Source of the DNA: Deltaproteobacteria bacterium
GTDB taxonomy: Bacteria; Desulfobacterota; DSM-4660; Desulfatiglandales; HGW-15
Assembly (NCBI GenBank): GCA_016932115.1
Contig: JAFGDM010000199.1
Location: 1 to 40,754 of the forward strand
Length of the DNA: 40,754 nucleotides
Direction: 5' to 3'
Shown here piece after piece: positions 10,324 through 20,055 of this stretch. The translations under genes were made by a program, and so were the position numbers. How positions within the stretch are numbered: position 1 is the stretch's first letter; each line of letters begins with the position of its first letter. The notes below the pieces were generated by a model. The model was not told the DNA's origin. It ran no database searches and saw only the letters and a list, made by a program, of their open reading frames with translations.

Positions 10324-10914
10324 TCACGAATACCGGAGGGTTAGCCCCCGGAATAGCCACCCGGCGGTTTTTTCCAGAATTTTCTTCATATCCAGCACAT
10401 AGCAAGGCCGAACACCTCCTCTCCAGCGGGGATAGCCGCCGAGCCACAGGTATTCAACAAGCCGTTGAAAGACCTCTTTTGTGAAAAGATACTCGGCCAC
10501 TGTGATGGTCTCATTTTCGGCATTGGCGCTAATCGCAATTTGCCTTCTCATGCCGTATCCGCCGATCAGTGCTTCCATTACTTCTCTATGCTTGCAGCCC
10601 TCAGGTTTTTGTTTGAAGTCTTCCTCTTTTCGGGGAAAGGGGAAAAGCTTGTAAACCTTCCCGATAAAGCCGGTAAAGCGGACCCCGTGAATGGCGGCCA
10701 TAAGGTCGCCTATGTCTTCGCGGCGGTCAATGGAATAGACATCCCAGGACGTTTCAAAAGACCCTTTTATGGATTGATGCGCCATCCGGGAAAGGGAAGA
10801 GCAGAGATCTTTTGCAAAGACAAAGTAATGCTCCAGAAGGAGAAGATCCGTGTCAATGTTAAAGAACCCGAAAGCGATGGTGCCGTGATTCAAAGAAGGG
10901 AAAGCAAGAGGCAT
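10324..10914 (-). CDS. hypothetical protein
   Basis: 196-aa ORF with no strong competing frame; domain not recognised. Confidence 0.55.
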   Translation of the reverse strand: MPLAFPSLNHGTIAFGFFNIDTDLLLLEHYFVFAKDLCSSLSRMAHQSIKGSFETSWDVYSIDRREDIGDLMAAIHGVRFTGFIGKVYKLFPFPRKEEDFKQKPEGCKHREVMEALIGGYGMRRQIAISANAENETITVAEYLFTKEVFQRLVEYLWLGGYPRWRGGVRPCYVLDMKKILEKTAGWLFRGLTLRYS

Positions 10915-11083
10915 TGTCGAGTCCCGCTTTTTATCATTATTTCATTGCCATCGTGAAGTTGCATTGATATACTCAGAATTTTGATTAGTGACTAGTTTAC
11001 TTTGGAATGATGGTTTTACAACCGTCCAAAAAAACCTTTGATTTAGAAATCAATTAAATCATGCTACAAGAAGGAGTGAAAAA

Positions 11084-11935
11084 ATGCACGACGAAAACTC
11101 GTTGATCCGGTTTGCCGGCGCCTCAAAATATGTGCTCGATGAGGAACTAGCCAAGATCGTCAATATCTCGATGGCCCTTGAGATGCCTCTTCTCTTGAAA
11201 GGGGAACCGGGCACCGGTAAGACCATGCTCGCATATGCGATTGCAGAGGCGCTGAGCATGCCCCTGATCGTTCTCAATGTGAAATCCAGCATGAAGTTGG
11301 TGGAGGCCCTTTACCAGTACGACACTTTGACTCGACTCAACGACAGCCGATTCGGAGATTCAAAAAGGGATGTGAGCAATATTGAAAACTATATTCGTAT
11401 GGGAAAGATCGGTCAGTCCTTTGTTTCAGACATCCGTGTTGTTCTTCTCATCGATGAAATCGATAAGGCGGACACTGACTTTCAAGACGACATGCTGGAT
11501 GTGCTGGATCAGATGTCTTTTGACATCATTGAAATCGACAAGACAATCAAAGCCAAAAACCGGCCTGTAGTCATCATTACTTCCAATGCAAAAAAAGACC
11601 TTTCCGATCCATTTCTGGGAAGGTGTAATTTTCATCATATAGCATTTCCCGACCCGGATATGATGAGGACGATTCTTTCCGTACACTTCCCGGACATCAG
11701 CAAGGAACTGCTGGAGAATTCCGTTAGAGCTTTTTACCGGTTGAGAGATGTGCGGGGGGTTGAGAAAAAGCCTGCAACCAGGGAGCTCATAAACTGGATT
11801 CGGGCTCTCAAGGCTGATCTTGATTTCAAAGTCAAAGATCTTACCAAAGGGGAGGTGCCTTACCTCGGGGTTTTGTTCAAAAAAAGCCCGGACTACACGG
11901 TAGCCCAGGGTGCTGTGTCCCGATTCAGGCTTTAG
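11084..11935 (+). CDS. MoxR-family AAA+ ATPase
   Basis: LLLKGEPGTGKTMLAYAIAEAL (Walker A), VVLLIDEIDKADTDFQDDMLDVLDQMSF (Walker B), VVIITSNAKKDLSDPFLGRC. Confidence 0.9.
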   Translation: MHDENSLIRFAGASKYVLDEELAKIVNISMALEMPLLLKGEPGTGKTMLAYAIAEALSMPLIVLNVKSSMKLVEALYQYDTLTRLNDSRFGDSKRDVSNIENYIRMGKIGQSFVSDIRVVLLIDEIDKADTDFQDDMLDVLDQMSFDIIEIDKTIKAKNRPVVIITSNAKKDLSDPFLGRCNFHHIAFPDPDMMRTILSVHFPDISKELLENSVRAFYRLRDVRGVEKKPATRELINWIRALKADLDFKVKDLTKGEVPYLGVLFKKSPDYTVAQGAVSRFRL

Positions 11936-11938
11936 AAC

Positions 11939-13132
11939 ATGTTTACCGAATTTTTCTATACGTTGCGCAAGGTGGGCATCCCTGTTACCCCGACTTCTTT
12001 TTTAAGGCTACAGAAAGCCCTCAGCCTTGGGCTCGTCAATTCCGTAGAAGATTTCTACACCGCCGCACGATCCATCCTTGTGAAGAGCGAAAAATACTTT
12101 GATCTCTACGACCAAGTCTTCGCCCATCATTTTAAAGGGGTCGAGCTGAAAGATCCCAGTGAGGTGGAACTCACCGATATGGCGAGGACTTTGCTGGCTG
12201 AGTGGCTGAAGGACCCGGAGGGCCTGGCTCAAGCCCTTGGGGTGGATGAAGAGGAAATTTCAAAGCTCAGTCCCGAGGAACTGATCAAGTATTTTCTTGA
12301 CCGTCTCAAGGAGCAGACGGAGGCCCATCATGGAGGGAGCAAGTGGATCGGCACCCACGGCACTTCGCCGGTCGGTCATTCCGGATACCATCCGGGTGGA
12401 ATGAGGGTTGGCGGGGTGTCAGGGCATAAGTCGGCCGTCAAGGTGGCACTTGACCGACGCTACAGGGACTACTCTCAGGAGGGCCCCTTGACTCCCAGCC
12501 AAATGGCCGAAGCCCTCAAGAGACTGCGGCACATGGTTCCAGTGGGCCCGAAAGATCAAATCAACATCGATGAAACCATATATCAGACCATGAAAAACGC
12601 AGGTGAGATCGAGATTGTCTTTGATCGAAGCCTTAAAGATCGGCTTAAGGTGATCCTGGCGATCGACAACGGCGGGTGGTCCATGGATCCTTACATCGAC
12701 ATGGTCCAGACGCTTTTCAACTACGCAAGAGACCAGTTCAAAGACCTCAAGACCTTTTTCTTCCACAACACTATTTATGATAACCTATGGGAGGATCCGC
12801 CTCGTCGCTCCAAGCCTTTTTCCGTCAATGAACTGGTTCGCCTGGATCCCGACACGCGGTTCATTCTCGTGGGAGATGCGAGCATGGCGCCCTATGAATT
12901 GATGGCCACGGACGGCTCCATCCATATTGAGGAAAGGACGTATAAAGCAAGCTATGAGAGGCTTAAATTCATTGCCAAGACCTTTCGCTATGCCTTATGG
13001 GTCAACCCGAAGCTGGAAATAGAATGGCCCTACACCCGAACCATTCAGATCATCCGTGATATTTTTCCAATGTTCGAACTCACCCTCGACGGCCTGGAAA
13101 AAGCTGTTACCCACATGATGACAAAGCATTAG
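11939..13132 (+). CDS. CoxE-like VWA domain protein
   Basis: Located 4 nt after the MoxR stop; C-terminal VWA-like region LKVILAIDNGGWSMDPYIDMVQTLFNYAR... Confidence 0.85.
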   Translation: MFTEFFYTLRKVGIPVTPTSFLRLQKALSLGLVNSVEDFYTAARSILVKSEKYFDLYDQVFAHHFKGVELKDPSEVELTDMARTLLAEWLKDPEGLAQALGVDEEEISKLSPEELIKYFLDRLKEQTEAHHGGSKWIGTHGTSPVGHSGYHPGGMRVGGVSGHKSAVKVALDRRYRDYSQEGPLTPSQMAEALKRLRHMVPVGPKDQINIDETIYQTMKNAGEIEIVFDRSLKDRLKVILAIDNGGWSMDPYIDMVQTLFNYARDQFKDLKTFFFHNTIYDNLWEDPPRRSKPFSVNELVRLDPDTRFILVGDASMAPYELMATDGSIHIEERTYKASYERLKFIAKTFRYALWVNPKLEIEWPYTRTIQIIRDIFPMFELTLDGLEKAVTHMMTKH

Positions 13133-13809
13133 CGACCCCCTGATTCGGCAAGCTCTTGGAGGGATCGGCCGTCTAAGATCTTGATGCGGCGGCCTTGGGT
13201 TTCAATCAAACCTTGGGCCGCCATTTTCGCCAAGATGCGGGAGAGGGTTTCAGGAATGGTGCCGAGAAGACCGGCCAACTGGGCCTTGGTGATGGAGAGC
13301 TCAAGGTCAGGGGAACCTTTTTTTTGTTTGCTCAAGTAGAGGAGGTAGGCAGCCAGGCGGCCTGGGACCTCCTTAAGGGAGAGGTCGTCGATAAGCGCAG
13401 TGAATCTCCGCAGACGTTTAGAAAGGATTCCAAGCATGTTTAGCGCCAGGGCCGGATTTTGCTTGATGAGATTCACAAAGGATTGTTTTGGAAAGAAGAA
13501 GACCCTGCTTTCTTCCATGGCTTCCGCGTGGGCGGGAAAGTTCTGGCCCGTAAAGACCGGCACTTCCCCAAAAGGTTCTCCCGGCCCGAAAATGTGTAGG
13601 ATTTGCTCCTTTCCATCAGCAGAGAGCTTATAGACCTTTACACGGCCTTGGATCACAACGTAGAACCCTTTTCCTTCCTCCCCTTCGGAGAAAATCACTG
13701 CGCCTCTCCGGAAAACCTGATCTGCCAGAATCATGGCGAGGTCTTCCAACTGGTCGGCGGGAAGCCCCTCAAAAAGAGGGATGTGGGCGATCGCCCGTAG
13801 AATGGTCAC
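13129..13809 (-). CDS. Crp/Fnr-family transcriptional regulator
   Basis: cNMP-binding fold (GAVIFSEGEEGKGFYVVIQGRVKVYKLSADGKEQILHIFGPGEPFGE) plus HTH (LAGLLGTIPETLSRILAKMAAQGLIETQGRRIKI). Confidence 0.92.
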   Translation of the reverse strand: MTILRAIAHIPLFEGLPADQLEDLAMILADQVFRRGAVIFSEGEEGKGFYVVIQGRVKVYKLSADGKEQILHIFGPGEPFGEVPVFTGQNFPAHAEAMEESRVFFFPKQSFVNLIKQNPALALNMLGILSKRLRRFTALIDDLSLKEVPGRLAAYLLYLSKQKKGSPDLELSITKAQLAGLLGTIPETLSRILAKMAAQGLIETQGRRIKILDGRSLQELAESGGR

Positions 13810-13923
13810 AAGACGCGTGGCCTCCGAGAACTTCCTTTTAAATCCGAAATTGGTGTTTTTGCAAGCCCATCAAGTTTTATATTTGAACTTCGGGATTTGG
13901 CATTTCTTAAGGGTTCTGTCCTC

Positions 13924-14526
13924 TCATCCATTGATGAGACGGACGACGGTGGAATCCTCCAAATAATCAATGACATTCAGACAGCCGTAATTTTGGTGCA
14001 GGCGAAACATGTGTGCAAGATCGAGTCCAAGGGCATTGCATAGAATGACACGATTAACCGCCGCGTGGCCTACAATGAGGAATTCTCGTCCCTCTTGGCG
14101 ACAAAGAATATCTTGGAAACAAGACATCACCCTTTGTGAAAGCTCCGCAATCGTCTCCCCCTCTCCAGGAGATCTGAAGTTCACAGGATCGGTCATGCGG
14201 CGTCGGATTTCTTCGGGAAAGCGTAATCGAACGTCCTGTAGCCCAAGGCCTTCCCAATCACCAAAATGAATTTCCCGGAGCTCTGCAAAAACATGATGAG
14301 GAACGTTATGGTGACGGCCGATTATGCGGGCACCCATGACGCCTCTCATGAGGTCGCTTGAGTAAACGGCCTGAATCTTTGTAAAACGCAACCGTTCGGC
14401 GATTTTTTCAGACTGGAGGATCCCCATCTCGGTCAGGAGAACATCGGTATGACCGTAAATAGGGACTCTCTCATAACCTTCCACTTGTCCATGTCTGACG
14501 AGATATAGCCGGGCGCCTTTTTCCAT
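13924..14526 (-). CDS. histidine phosphatase (phosphoglycerate mutase-like/CobC-like)
   Basis: LYLVRHGQVEGYERVPIYGHTDVLLTEMG...VYSSDLMRG...FLIVGHAAVNRVIL. Confidence 0.88.
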   Translation of the reverse strand: MEKGARLYLVRHGQVEGYERVPIYGHTDVLLTEMGILQSEKIAERLRFTKIQAVYSSDLMRGVMGARIIGRHHNVPHHVFAELREIHFGDWEGLGLQDVRLRFPEEIRRRMTDPVNFRSPGEGETIAELSQRVMSCFQDILCRQEGREFLIVGHAAVNRVILCNALGLDLAHMFRLHQNYGCLNVIDYLEDSTVVRLING

Positions 14527-14685
14527 GGGGAAGCATCCTAGAGGAAGCGGGCTTTGAAGTCAATAAAAGAGAAGGCGGGCGGCGAGGCTTCACAGGCACT
14601 TCGAGGATTGATCATTCCTGGCGATTCCCCGGACGTCCTCCGTCCGCCTCACCCGTTGCCCGGTGCATGACATAGCGATGTGGCT

Positions 14686-14715
14686 TCTTCGTTTTGCAGT
14701 TTTAAGAGAGAACCC
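14686..14715. repeat. dispersed repeat, copy B
   Basis: CTTCGTTTTGCAGTTTTAAGAGAGAACCCA; near-identical to copy A at 32947-32976. Confidence 0.5.
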
Positions 14716-14949
14716 AAGCTCAGGGCCGCCGGCATCAGCATTTCAAACAGCCAAATTGTTACCATATTTGCACTTTATATAAGATAGGCAAATGTTGTAT
14801 AAATAAAATATGAGAGTAGAGTGGTTCGGGGCGCAGGGTGCGGGTGATTTTTAGAAGGGGCCGTACGAAAAGCCAAGTGGCGTGCGCTCAAAGCAACGAC
14901 GGGGAATCAAGAGCTACATCAGCCAATGATCAAGAATGATGATCCAATC

Positions 14950-15216
14950 ATGAACGGAAAAAAAGCATGCTACGGTATTCTGGATCGAGTTTTTCCTGTA
15001 GGAGTGCGAGGGTTCCGGCAGGTACCTCCAGAGTGTTTTGAATGCCCGGATAGAGTTTCCTGCCTTAGGAAAGCGGTCAGCACAAAGGAAGGATTAGAAA
15101 TGCGGACTCAGCTTCTGGTGAGGGCAGAGCGGGGAGGTTTTATAGGAAAATTTCAGAGGTGGTCGCAAAAAAAACACATGAGCCGTCAGACTCACGGAGG
15201 TAAAAATGACCGTTGA
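14950..15216 (+). CDS. conserved hypothetical small Cys-containing protein
   Basis: MNGKKACYGILDRVFPVGVRGFRQVPPECFECPDRVSCLRKAV...: CX2C/CX5C-like cysteine spacing; overlaps the start of the next CDS. Confidence 0.6.
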   Translation: MNGKKACYGILDRVFPVGVRGFRQVPPECFECPDRVSCLRKAVSTKEGLEMRTQLLVRAERGGFIGKFQRWSQKKHMSRQTHGGKNDR

Positions 15217-16012
15217 CATCGTTTGCCCTCATTGTAGTTTTTCCAAGTCTGTGCCCGAGGATAAAATTCCTTTGGGCGCAAAGACCGCTATCTGCCCTCG
15301 GTGCAGGCAGCGCTTTGAAATACCGGACTTGGAAAATCTTAGAAGAATAAGGGCCGGCGGAGACCAAAGAAGGACGGCTCCCGCCTGGGAGATGCGGTCG
15401 GAACTCGGAATCGGAAAGAGTATTCTTGAATCTCTAAAGGGTGTTCTTTTTTCTCCTTCCAGGTTTTTCAGGAAAACGGCGGTGAACGGCGGCATCAAAG
15501 AGCCCCTTGCCTTTGGAATCATGATGGGCTCTCTGGGAATGATGTTTGAGATATCATGGCAGGGAGTGATGCGCTTCAGAGATCTACCGTCTCTAAGTCA
15601 AGAATATTTTGGGGATTTCAGATTTGGTTTTCTTATTATGGGGATAGTGTTGTTATGTCCGGTGATCTCAACCATCTTTATCTGCACCGCCGGTCTCGTG
15701 CTCCATTTCTTGCTCACGCTTCTAAGGGCTGGAAAAAGCGGTTTTGAGGCAACTCTGAGAGCTGTGTGCTATTCGCAGGCAACTCAGATTTGGGCTGTCA
15801 TCCCTTTTTTGGGAAGCTTTCTAGCAGGAATTTGGCTTATGGCGGTCACTGTCGTAAGTCTAAAGGAGATCCATAATACCACCTATGCCAGAGTGATTTT
15901 AGCGCTACTTATCCCTTTTGTCGTCGTTGTGATGACGATCGCAGCAGGTCTGATTTCATTCTTCGTAACATTTTATGAAATAACCCCGCGCCTGATGCTT
16001 GCGGGTTTTTAA
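15206..16012 (+). CDS. MJ0042-type zinc-finger plus YIP1-family membrane protein
   Basis: IVCPHCSFSKSVPEDKIPLGAKTAICPRCRQRFEI (CXXC...CXXC), followed by a YIP1-like multi-TM region. Confidence 0.8.
   Translation: MTVDIVCPHCSFSKSVPEDKIPLGAKTAICPRCRQRFEIPDLENLRRIRAGGDQRRTAPAWEMRSELGIGKSILESLKGVLFSPSRFFRKTAVNGGIKEPLAFGIMMGSLGMMFEISWQGVMRFRDLPSLSQEYFGDFRFGFLIMGIVLLCPVISTIFICTAGLVLHFLLTLLRAGKSGFEATLRAVCYSQATQIWAVIPFLGSFLAGIWLMAVTVVSLKEIHNTTYARVILALLIPFVVVVMTIAAGLISFFVTFYEITPRLMLAGF
15985..16010 (+). terminator. rho-independent terminator overlapping the 3' end of the YIP1 gene
   Basis: CCCGC-GCCTGATGCTT-GCGGG-TTTTT, where the T-tract leads into the TAA stop. Confidence 0.5.
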
Positions 16013-16072
16013 AAAAGCCTAATGTTGCAGTTTTTTATATTACTCTAAGAGCCTGGAAAGGATGGCGGGGGG

Positions 16073-18232
16073 TTGGCAAATTGCATCAACTATAAAGAGG
16101 TTCTTAACGCTTCGCAACTCGAAGCGGTGATGACCCAAGAAGGTCCGCTGCTGGTTATTGCCGGGGCAGGAAGCGGAAAAACAAGGACCTTGGTCTACAG
16201 GGTGGCCCGTCTGGTGGAAACGGGAGTACCGCCGGAAAGCATTCTGCTTCTCACCTTCACGCGAAAGGCCGCCGCTGAAATGCTGGAAAGAGCGGCAAGC
16301 CTGGCAGATGAAAGATGCCGGTTCGTATCAGGAGGAACTTTCCATTCTCTTGCCCATAAAGTCCTTCGAGGGGCCGCCCATTTCCTTGGATTTGATAACA
16401 ACTTTACGATCCTTGACCGCTCAGATATGGAGGAAGTGATTCAATCTCTTGTTCAGGATATGACTATAGGAAGAGGGGCAATTCGTTTTCCGAAGCGTTC
16501 CACCTTAACCAACATAGTCAGCAAGGCGGCAAACCTCGAGTGCGGCATAGAGACCCTCATGGGCGAGGAATACGGCCAGTTCCTGGAATATGCGCCCCAA
16601 ATTAAGAAGCTTCAGGGCCTTTACGCAGAATACAAGAGAGATAATCAGCTCATGGATTATGACGACCTGATTGTCTTTTTGAGAGAACTTCTTTCCACTC
16701 ATGAGCAAACCCGCATGGTTCTAAGCGATCAGTATCGCTTTGTTATGGTCGACGAATACCAGGATACCAACAAGATCCAAGCCGACATCATTAAATGGCT
16801 TTCCAGGGACCATCACAATATCATGGCGGTAGGTGATGATGCTCAGTCGATCTATTCTTTCCGAGGAGCAAACTATAGGAATATGTTCGAGTTCCCAATG
16901 CTTTTCCCGGAGGCGAAGCTTATCAAACTGGAACAAAACTATCGTTCAACCCAACCTATCCTTAACCTGACCAACGCGCTGATGGGGCAAGCGCAAGAAA
17001 AATACACCAAGTGTCTGTTCACAGAAAGAAAGGACGGTGAGATTCCCAGGGTGGTGGATACTGGAACAGAGCCGGAACAAGCCTTCTTTGTCAGCACAAA
17101 GATCAAGGAAGAGATGTCCAGAGGGCGCTCCATTAGAGACTTTGCCGTGCTTTTCCGGGCCGGCTATCATTCTTTTGAACTGGAGGTGGAGCTGGCACGT
17201 CAGGGCATTCCATTTGTCAAATACGGCGGATTCAAATTCATGGAAGCGGCCCATATCAAAGATGTTCTCGCTTATTTGCGGGTCATCGTCAATCGGGACG
17301 ACGGCGTGAGTTGGGGACGGATCTTGAGGATGTTGAAAAACATCGGTCCTGGAAAGAGTCAAGCCATCATCGCCTGGATGAAGGAGAGCGCATGCTCTGC
17401 TTCTGAAATTGCCGCATGGCCTGGTGCCGGCAAAGCAGGTGAAGGTTTGAAGGGTCTGGCAAGTCTCTTGGGGGCACTGTCCGCTAGGGATTTTGCACCG
17501 ACCGCGGTTGTGGAACAGGTTGTGAAATACTATAAACCCATTCTTCAGGAGAAGTTCGATGACTTTCCCCGTAGGGAAAAGGACCTGGAGCAACTGGTCC
17601 TGATGGCGGAACGCTACCGGAAGATCAGCACGTTCCTCGACGATCTCCTTCTGGAACCGCCGAACAGCGCCGCAGAAATGGGCGTCGTCCATAAGGGAGA
17701 CTGTCTGACCTTGTCCACCGTGCATTCGGCAAAGGGACTGGAGTGGCCTGTGGTTTTCGTTATCTGGGTCATGGAAGGTTATTTCCCGCCTGCCAGGGCC
17801 AATGCTCATGAAGAAGCCATTGAAGAAGAAAGGCGGCTCATGTACGTTGCCGCCACAAGGGCTAAAGACAGGTTGATTCTATGCTATCCCGGCCGGGAGA
17901 CGGGTCGGAGTTGGTTTTCCTCTGAGGCGAGAGGACTTTCCTCTTTTATTCAAGCTCTTCCTCATGGCGTGGTGGAACATGCTTCATCGAGGGGACGGGG
18001 AGTTAGAGCGAGCGTGTGGGAGAGAGTCATGCCTCTCGGAAAGCGCGAAAGCAGGTTCATCGCTACAACCGAAAAACCCGAAGGGTTAAAAAAGGGGGAC
18101 AGGGTTCGACACCCAGCTTTCGGCCAAGGGGTTGTTGCCAAGCTCGTGGGCGAGGAAAAAGTTGAAGTCCTTTTCAAAAATGCGGGTAGAAAACTGCTCC
18201 ACCTGGGATATACCATTTTGGAAAAAGTCTGA
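16073..18232 (+). CDS. UvrD/PcrA/Rep-type superfamily 1 DNA helicase
   Basis: TTG start; LNASQLEAVMTQEGPLLVIAGAGSGKTRTLVYRVARL, VDEYQDTNKIQADI, AVGDDAQSIYSFRGANYRNMFEF, LSTVHSAKGLEWPVVFV, RRLMYVAATRAKDRLIL. Confidence 0.95.
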   Translation: MANCINYKEVLNASQLEAVMTQEGPLLVIAGAGSGKTRTLVYRVARLVETGVPPESILLLTFTRKAAAEMLERAASLADERCRFVSGGTFHSLAHKVLRGAAHFLGFDNNFTILDRSDMEEVIQSLVQDMTIGRGAIRFPKRSTLTNIVSKAANLECGIETLMGEEYGQFLEYAPQIKKLQGLYAEYKRDNQLMDYDDLIVFLRELLSTHEQTRMVLSDQYRFVMVDEYQDTNKIQADIIKWLSRDHHNIMAVGDDAQSIYSFRGANYRNMFEFPMLFPEAKLIKLEQNYRSTQPILNLTNALMGQAQEKYTKCLFTERKDGEIPRVVDTGTEPEQAFFVSTKIKEEMSRGRSIRDFAVLFRAGYHSFELEVELARQGIPFVKYGGFKFMEAAHIKDVLAYLRVIVNRDDGVSWGRILRMLKNIGPGKSQAIIAWMKESACSASEIAAWPGAGKAGEGLKGLASLLGALSARDFAPTAVVEQVVKYYKPILQEKFDDFPRREKDLEQLVLMAERYRKISTFLDDLLLEPPNSAAEMGVVHKGDCLTLSTVHSAKGLEWPVVFVIWVMEGYFPPARANAHEEAIEEERRLMYVAATRAKDRLILCYPGRETGRSWFSSEARGLSSFIQALPHGVVEHASSRGRGVRASVWERVMPLGKRESRFIATTEKPEGLKKGDRVRHPAFGQGVVAKLVGEEKVEVLFKNAGRKLLHLGYTILEKV

Positions 18233-18337
18233 TTTTCATGATATATTTCTTGTTTCCATATGATGCTGATTCATCAAACCTGACTGCGATGAGATGATCC
18301 TAGACTCAGAAAGTGATGAAGAAAACAGCGAAAGGTT

Positions 18338-18826
18338 TTAATACTTTATGAGGTCATCCCAAAAATCGGGATCTTGATCCTTCCAATTTTTTCCAAACCT
18401 CCTATCGCAGAACCCGCTTAGCCTCTCGTACCATTTTGTCCAGGAGTTTTGCTTTTTAGCCCTCGCTTCAAGCACATCCGCTAAGTAGAGAGCAATGTTG
18501 CTGATCTCGTCCTTCGGGGCGTAAAACGCTGCGCCCCTTTCTGCGGACTTCTTCAAATCTTCTTTGGTGAGTGCGTGGGCCGTCAGCATCAGTGCAGGGA
18601 TGTCTCTTCGGGTGGCTATGTCAAGCAAATCGTAGCCTCGGACACCCATGATGTCCAGGATAGCGGCATGGTATCGGTTTTTCTCAAGAAGCACCTTGGC
18701 GTCCTCATAGCTTGAGGCGGTATCGATTTTGCACATGTCCAAAAGTTCATAAATCATTTGGAGGATATCTTCTTCGTCGTCCACGACGAGGATCCACTTT
18801 CCCTTTAATGCCTTGCTGTTATCCAT
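18338..18826 (-). CDS. response regulator receiver protein (orphan)
   Basis: WILVVDDEEDILQMIYELL...AAILDIMGVRGYDLL...PALMLTAH...; Trp-rich C-terminal tail, no output domain recognised. Confidence 0.82.
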   Translation of the reverse strand: MDNSKALKGKWILVVDDEEDILQMIYELLDMCKIDTASSYEDAKVLLEKNRYHAAILDIMGVRGYDLLDIATRRDIPALMLTAHALTKEDLKKSAERGAAFYAPKDEISNIALYLADVLEARAKKQNSWTKWYERLSGFCDRRFGKNWKDQDPDFWDDLIKY

Positions 18827-18930
18827 TGCTCCCCCGTTGCAGATCGACAGCGTTGTCTCCTCGAGGGCCCCCTTTGCGATCAAGAGGGGTTATGCGAGGC
18901 GGCAAGCGCCGGGTGAATTGAATGAAAACG

Positions 18931-18977
18931 CCTCATACCGGGGTGAGAAGGATGTCTCAGCCCCGGTATCTGTGAGG
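18931..18977 (-). terminator. hairpin terminator downstream of the TRAP operon
   Basis: CCTC/GAGG plus ATACCGGGG/CCCCGGTAT stem with a TGAG/CTCA inner stem. T-tracts flank both sides (GTTTTTT on +, CGTTTTC on -). Confidence 0.6.
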
Positions 18978-19014
18978 TCGGTTTTTTCTATCCAGGCCTT
19001 CAGATGAAAAAAGC

Positions 19015-20055
19015 CTACTTGTATTCCTTGCTGTACTTTTCAACCATCTCTACCGTTGCCTTGAACACGGCTTCTCCATCAACACCCTTCTCGTTCGCCT
19101 GCTTGATGTATTCGTCGAAGACCGGTTTCACTGCATTCTTGAACTTTGCGGATTCTTCTTCCGAAAGTTGAATGAATTCATGGCCCAGCTTCAGGCAGAA
19201 TTGGCGTCCCGACTCATCACTGTCCCCCCACGCCTTGGCCGTGATGTCTTCATATTTCTTACTGACCTCGGTAATGATTTTTTGGAGGTCCGGCGGAAGG
19301 CTTTCCCATTTTTTGAGATTCATAGCGACAAAGAACCCCTGAGAATAGGAGCTGCTGTAGTTCAGCGTGGTATACTTGAGGACCTCGCCCTGCTTGAAGC
19401 CCTCCAGCGCCTCTATGGGGACCAAGGTGCCGTCTGCGATGTTTTTCTTAAGGGCATCATAGGTTTCACCCTGGGACATAGCCACGGGGGTGGCTCCAAA
19501 TGCCCTGACGATCAATTGGCTTGTTCCGGTTGATCGAATCTTCAACCCTTTTACCTGTTCCAGCTTGCTCACCGGCTTGTTGACCGTGTGCAGCAAACCG
19601 GGGCCATGGGCGAAGAGGTAGCACACATGGACATCGCTCAGTTCCTTGGGCTGAAACTTCCTGTTGAGCTCATTGATGACCCTTGTCGCTACAAAGGCGT
19701 TCGGGTATCCGAAGGGGTTGTCAACCGCCGATAGGACGGGGAAACGCCCCGGAGAATAGGCTAATACGGACAGGCCGAAATCCGAGATGCCTTTAACGAC
19801 TCCATCGTAGATCTGGGGGGCCGGTGTCAAAGATCCTCCGGTGAATATTTGTATCTTGATTTGACCTTTGGAGAGCTCCTCTATCTCCTTGGCCCAGGCT
19901 TCGGGAACCTTGGTTTGAATGTGAGTGGGGGGGAAGAAGGTGCTGTAGGTGAAGTTGTAGGTTGCCGCTTGGACTGTTGGGACGAAGATCGCCGCAGAAA
20001 GCACGACGAATGCCCCAAAGAAAACCAAACTTGCCGAAGTAAACACTTTTTTCAT
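19015..20055 (-). CDS. dctP: TRAP transporter substrate-binding protein (DctP family)
   Basis: Signal peptide; ATYNFTYSTFFPPTHIQTKVPEAWAKEIEELSKGQIKIQIFTGGSLTPAPQIYDGVVKGISDFGLSV... Confidence 0.93.
   Translation of the reverse strand: MKKVFTSASLVFFGAFVVLSAAIFVPTVQAATYNFTYSTFFPPTHIQTKVPEAWAKEIEELSKGQIKIQIFTGGSLTPAPQIYDGVVKGISDFGLSVLAYSPGRFPVLSAVDNPFGYPNAFVATRVINELNRKFQPKELSDVHVCYLFAHGPGLLHTVNKPVSKLEQVKGLKIRSTGTSQLIVRAFGATPVAMSQGETYDALKKNIADGTLVPIEALEGFKQGEVLKYTTLNYSSSYSQGFFVAMNLKKWESLPPDLQKIITEVSKKYEDITAKAWGDSDESGRQFCLKLGHEFIQLSEEESAKFKNAVKPVFDEYIKQANEKGVDGEAVFKATVEMVEKYSKEYK

Noticed and set aside
16946-17809. 287-aa minus-strand ORF inside the UvrD-type helicase
   Set aside because: Antisense shadow of a helicase with canonical motifs; no recognisable domain.
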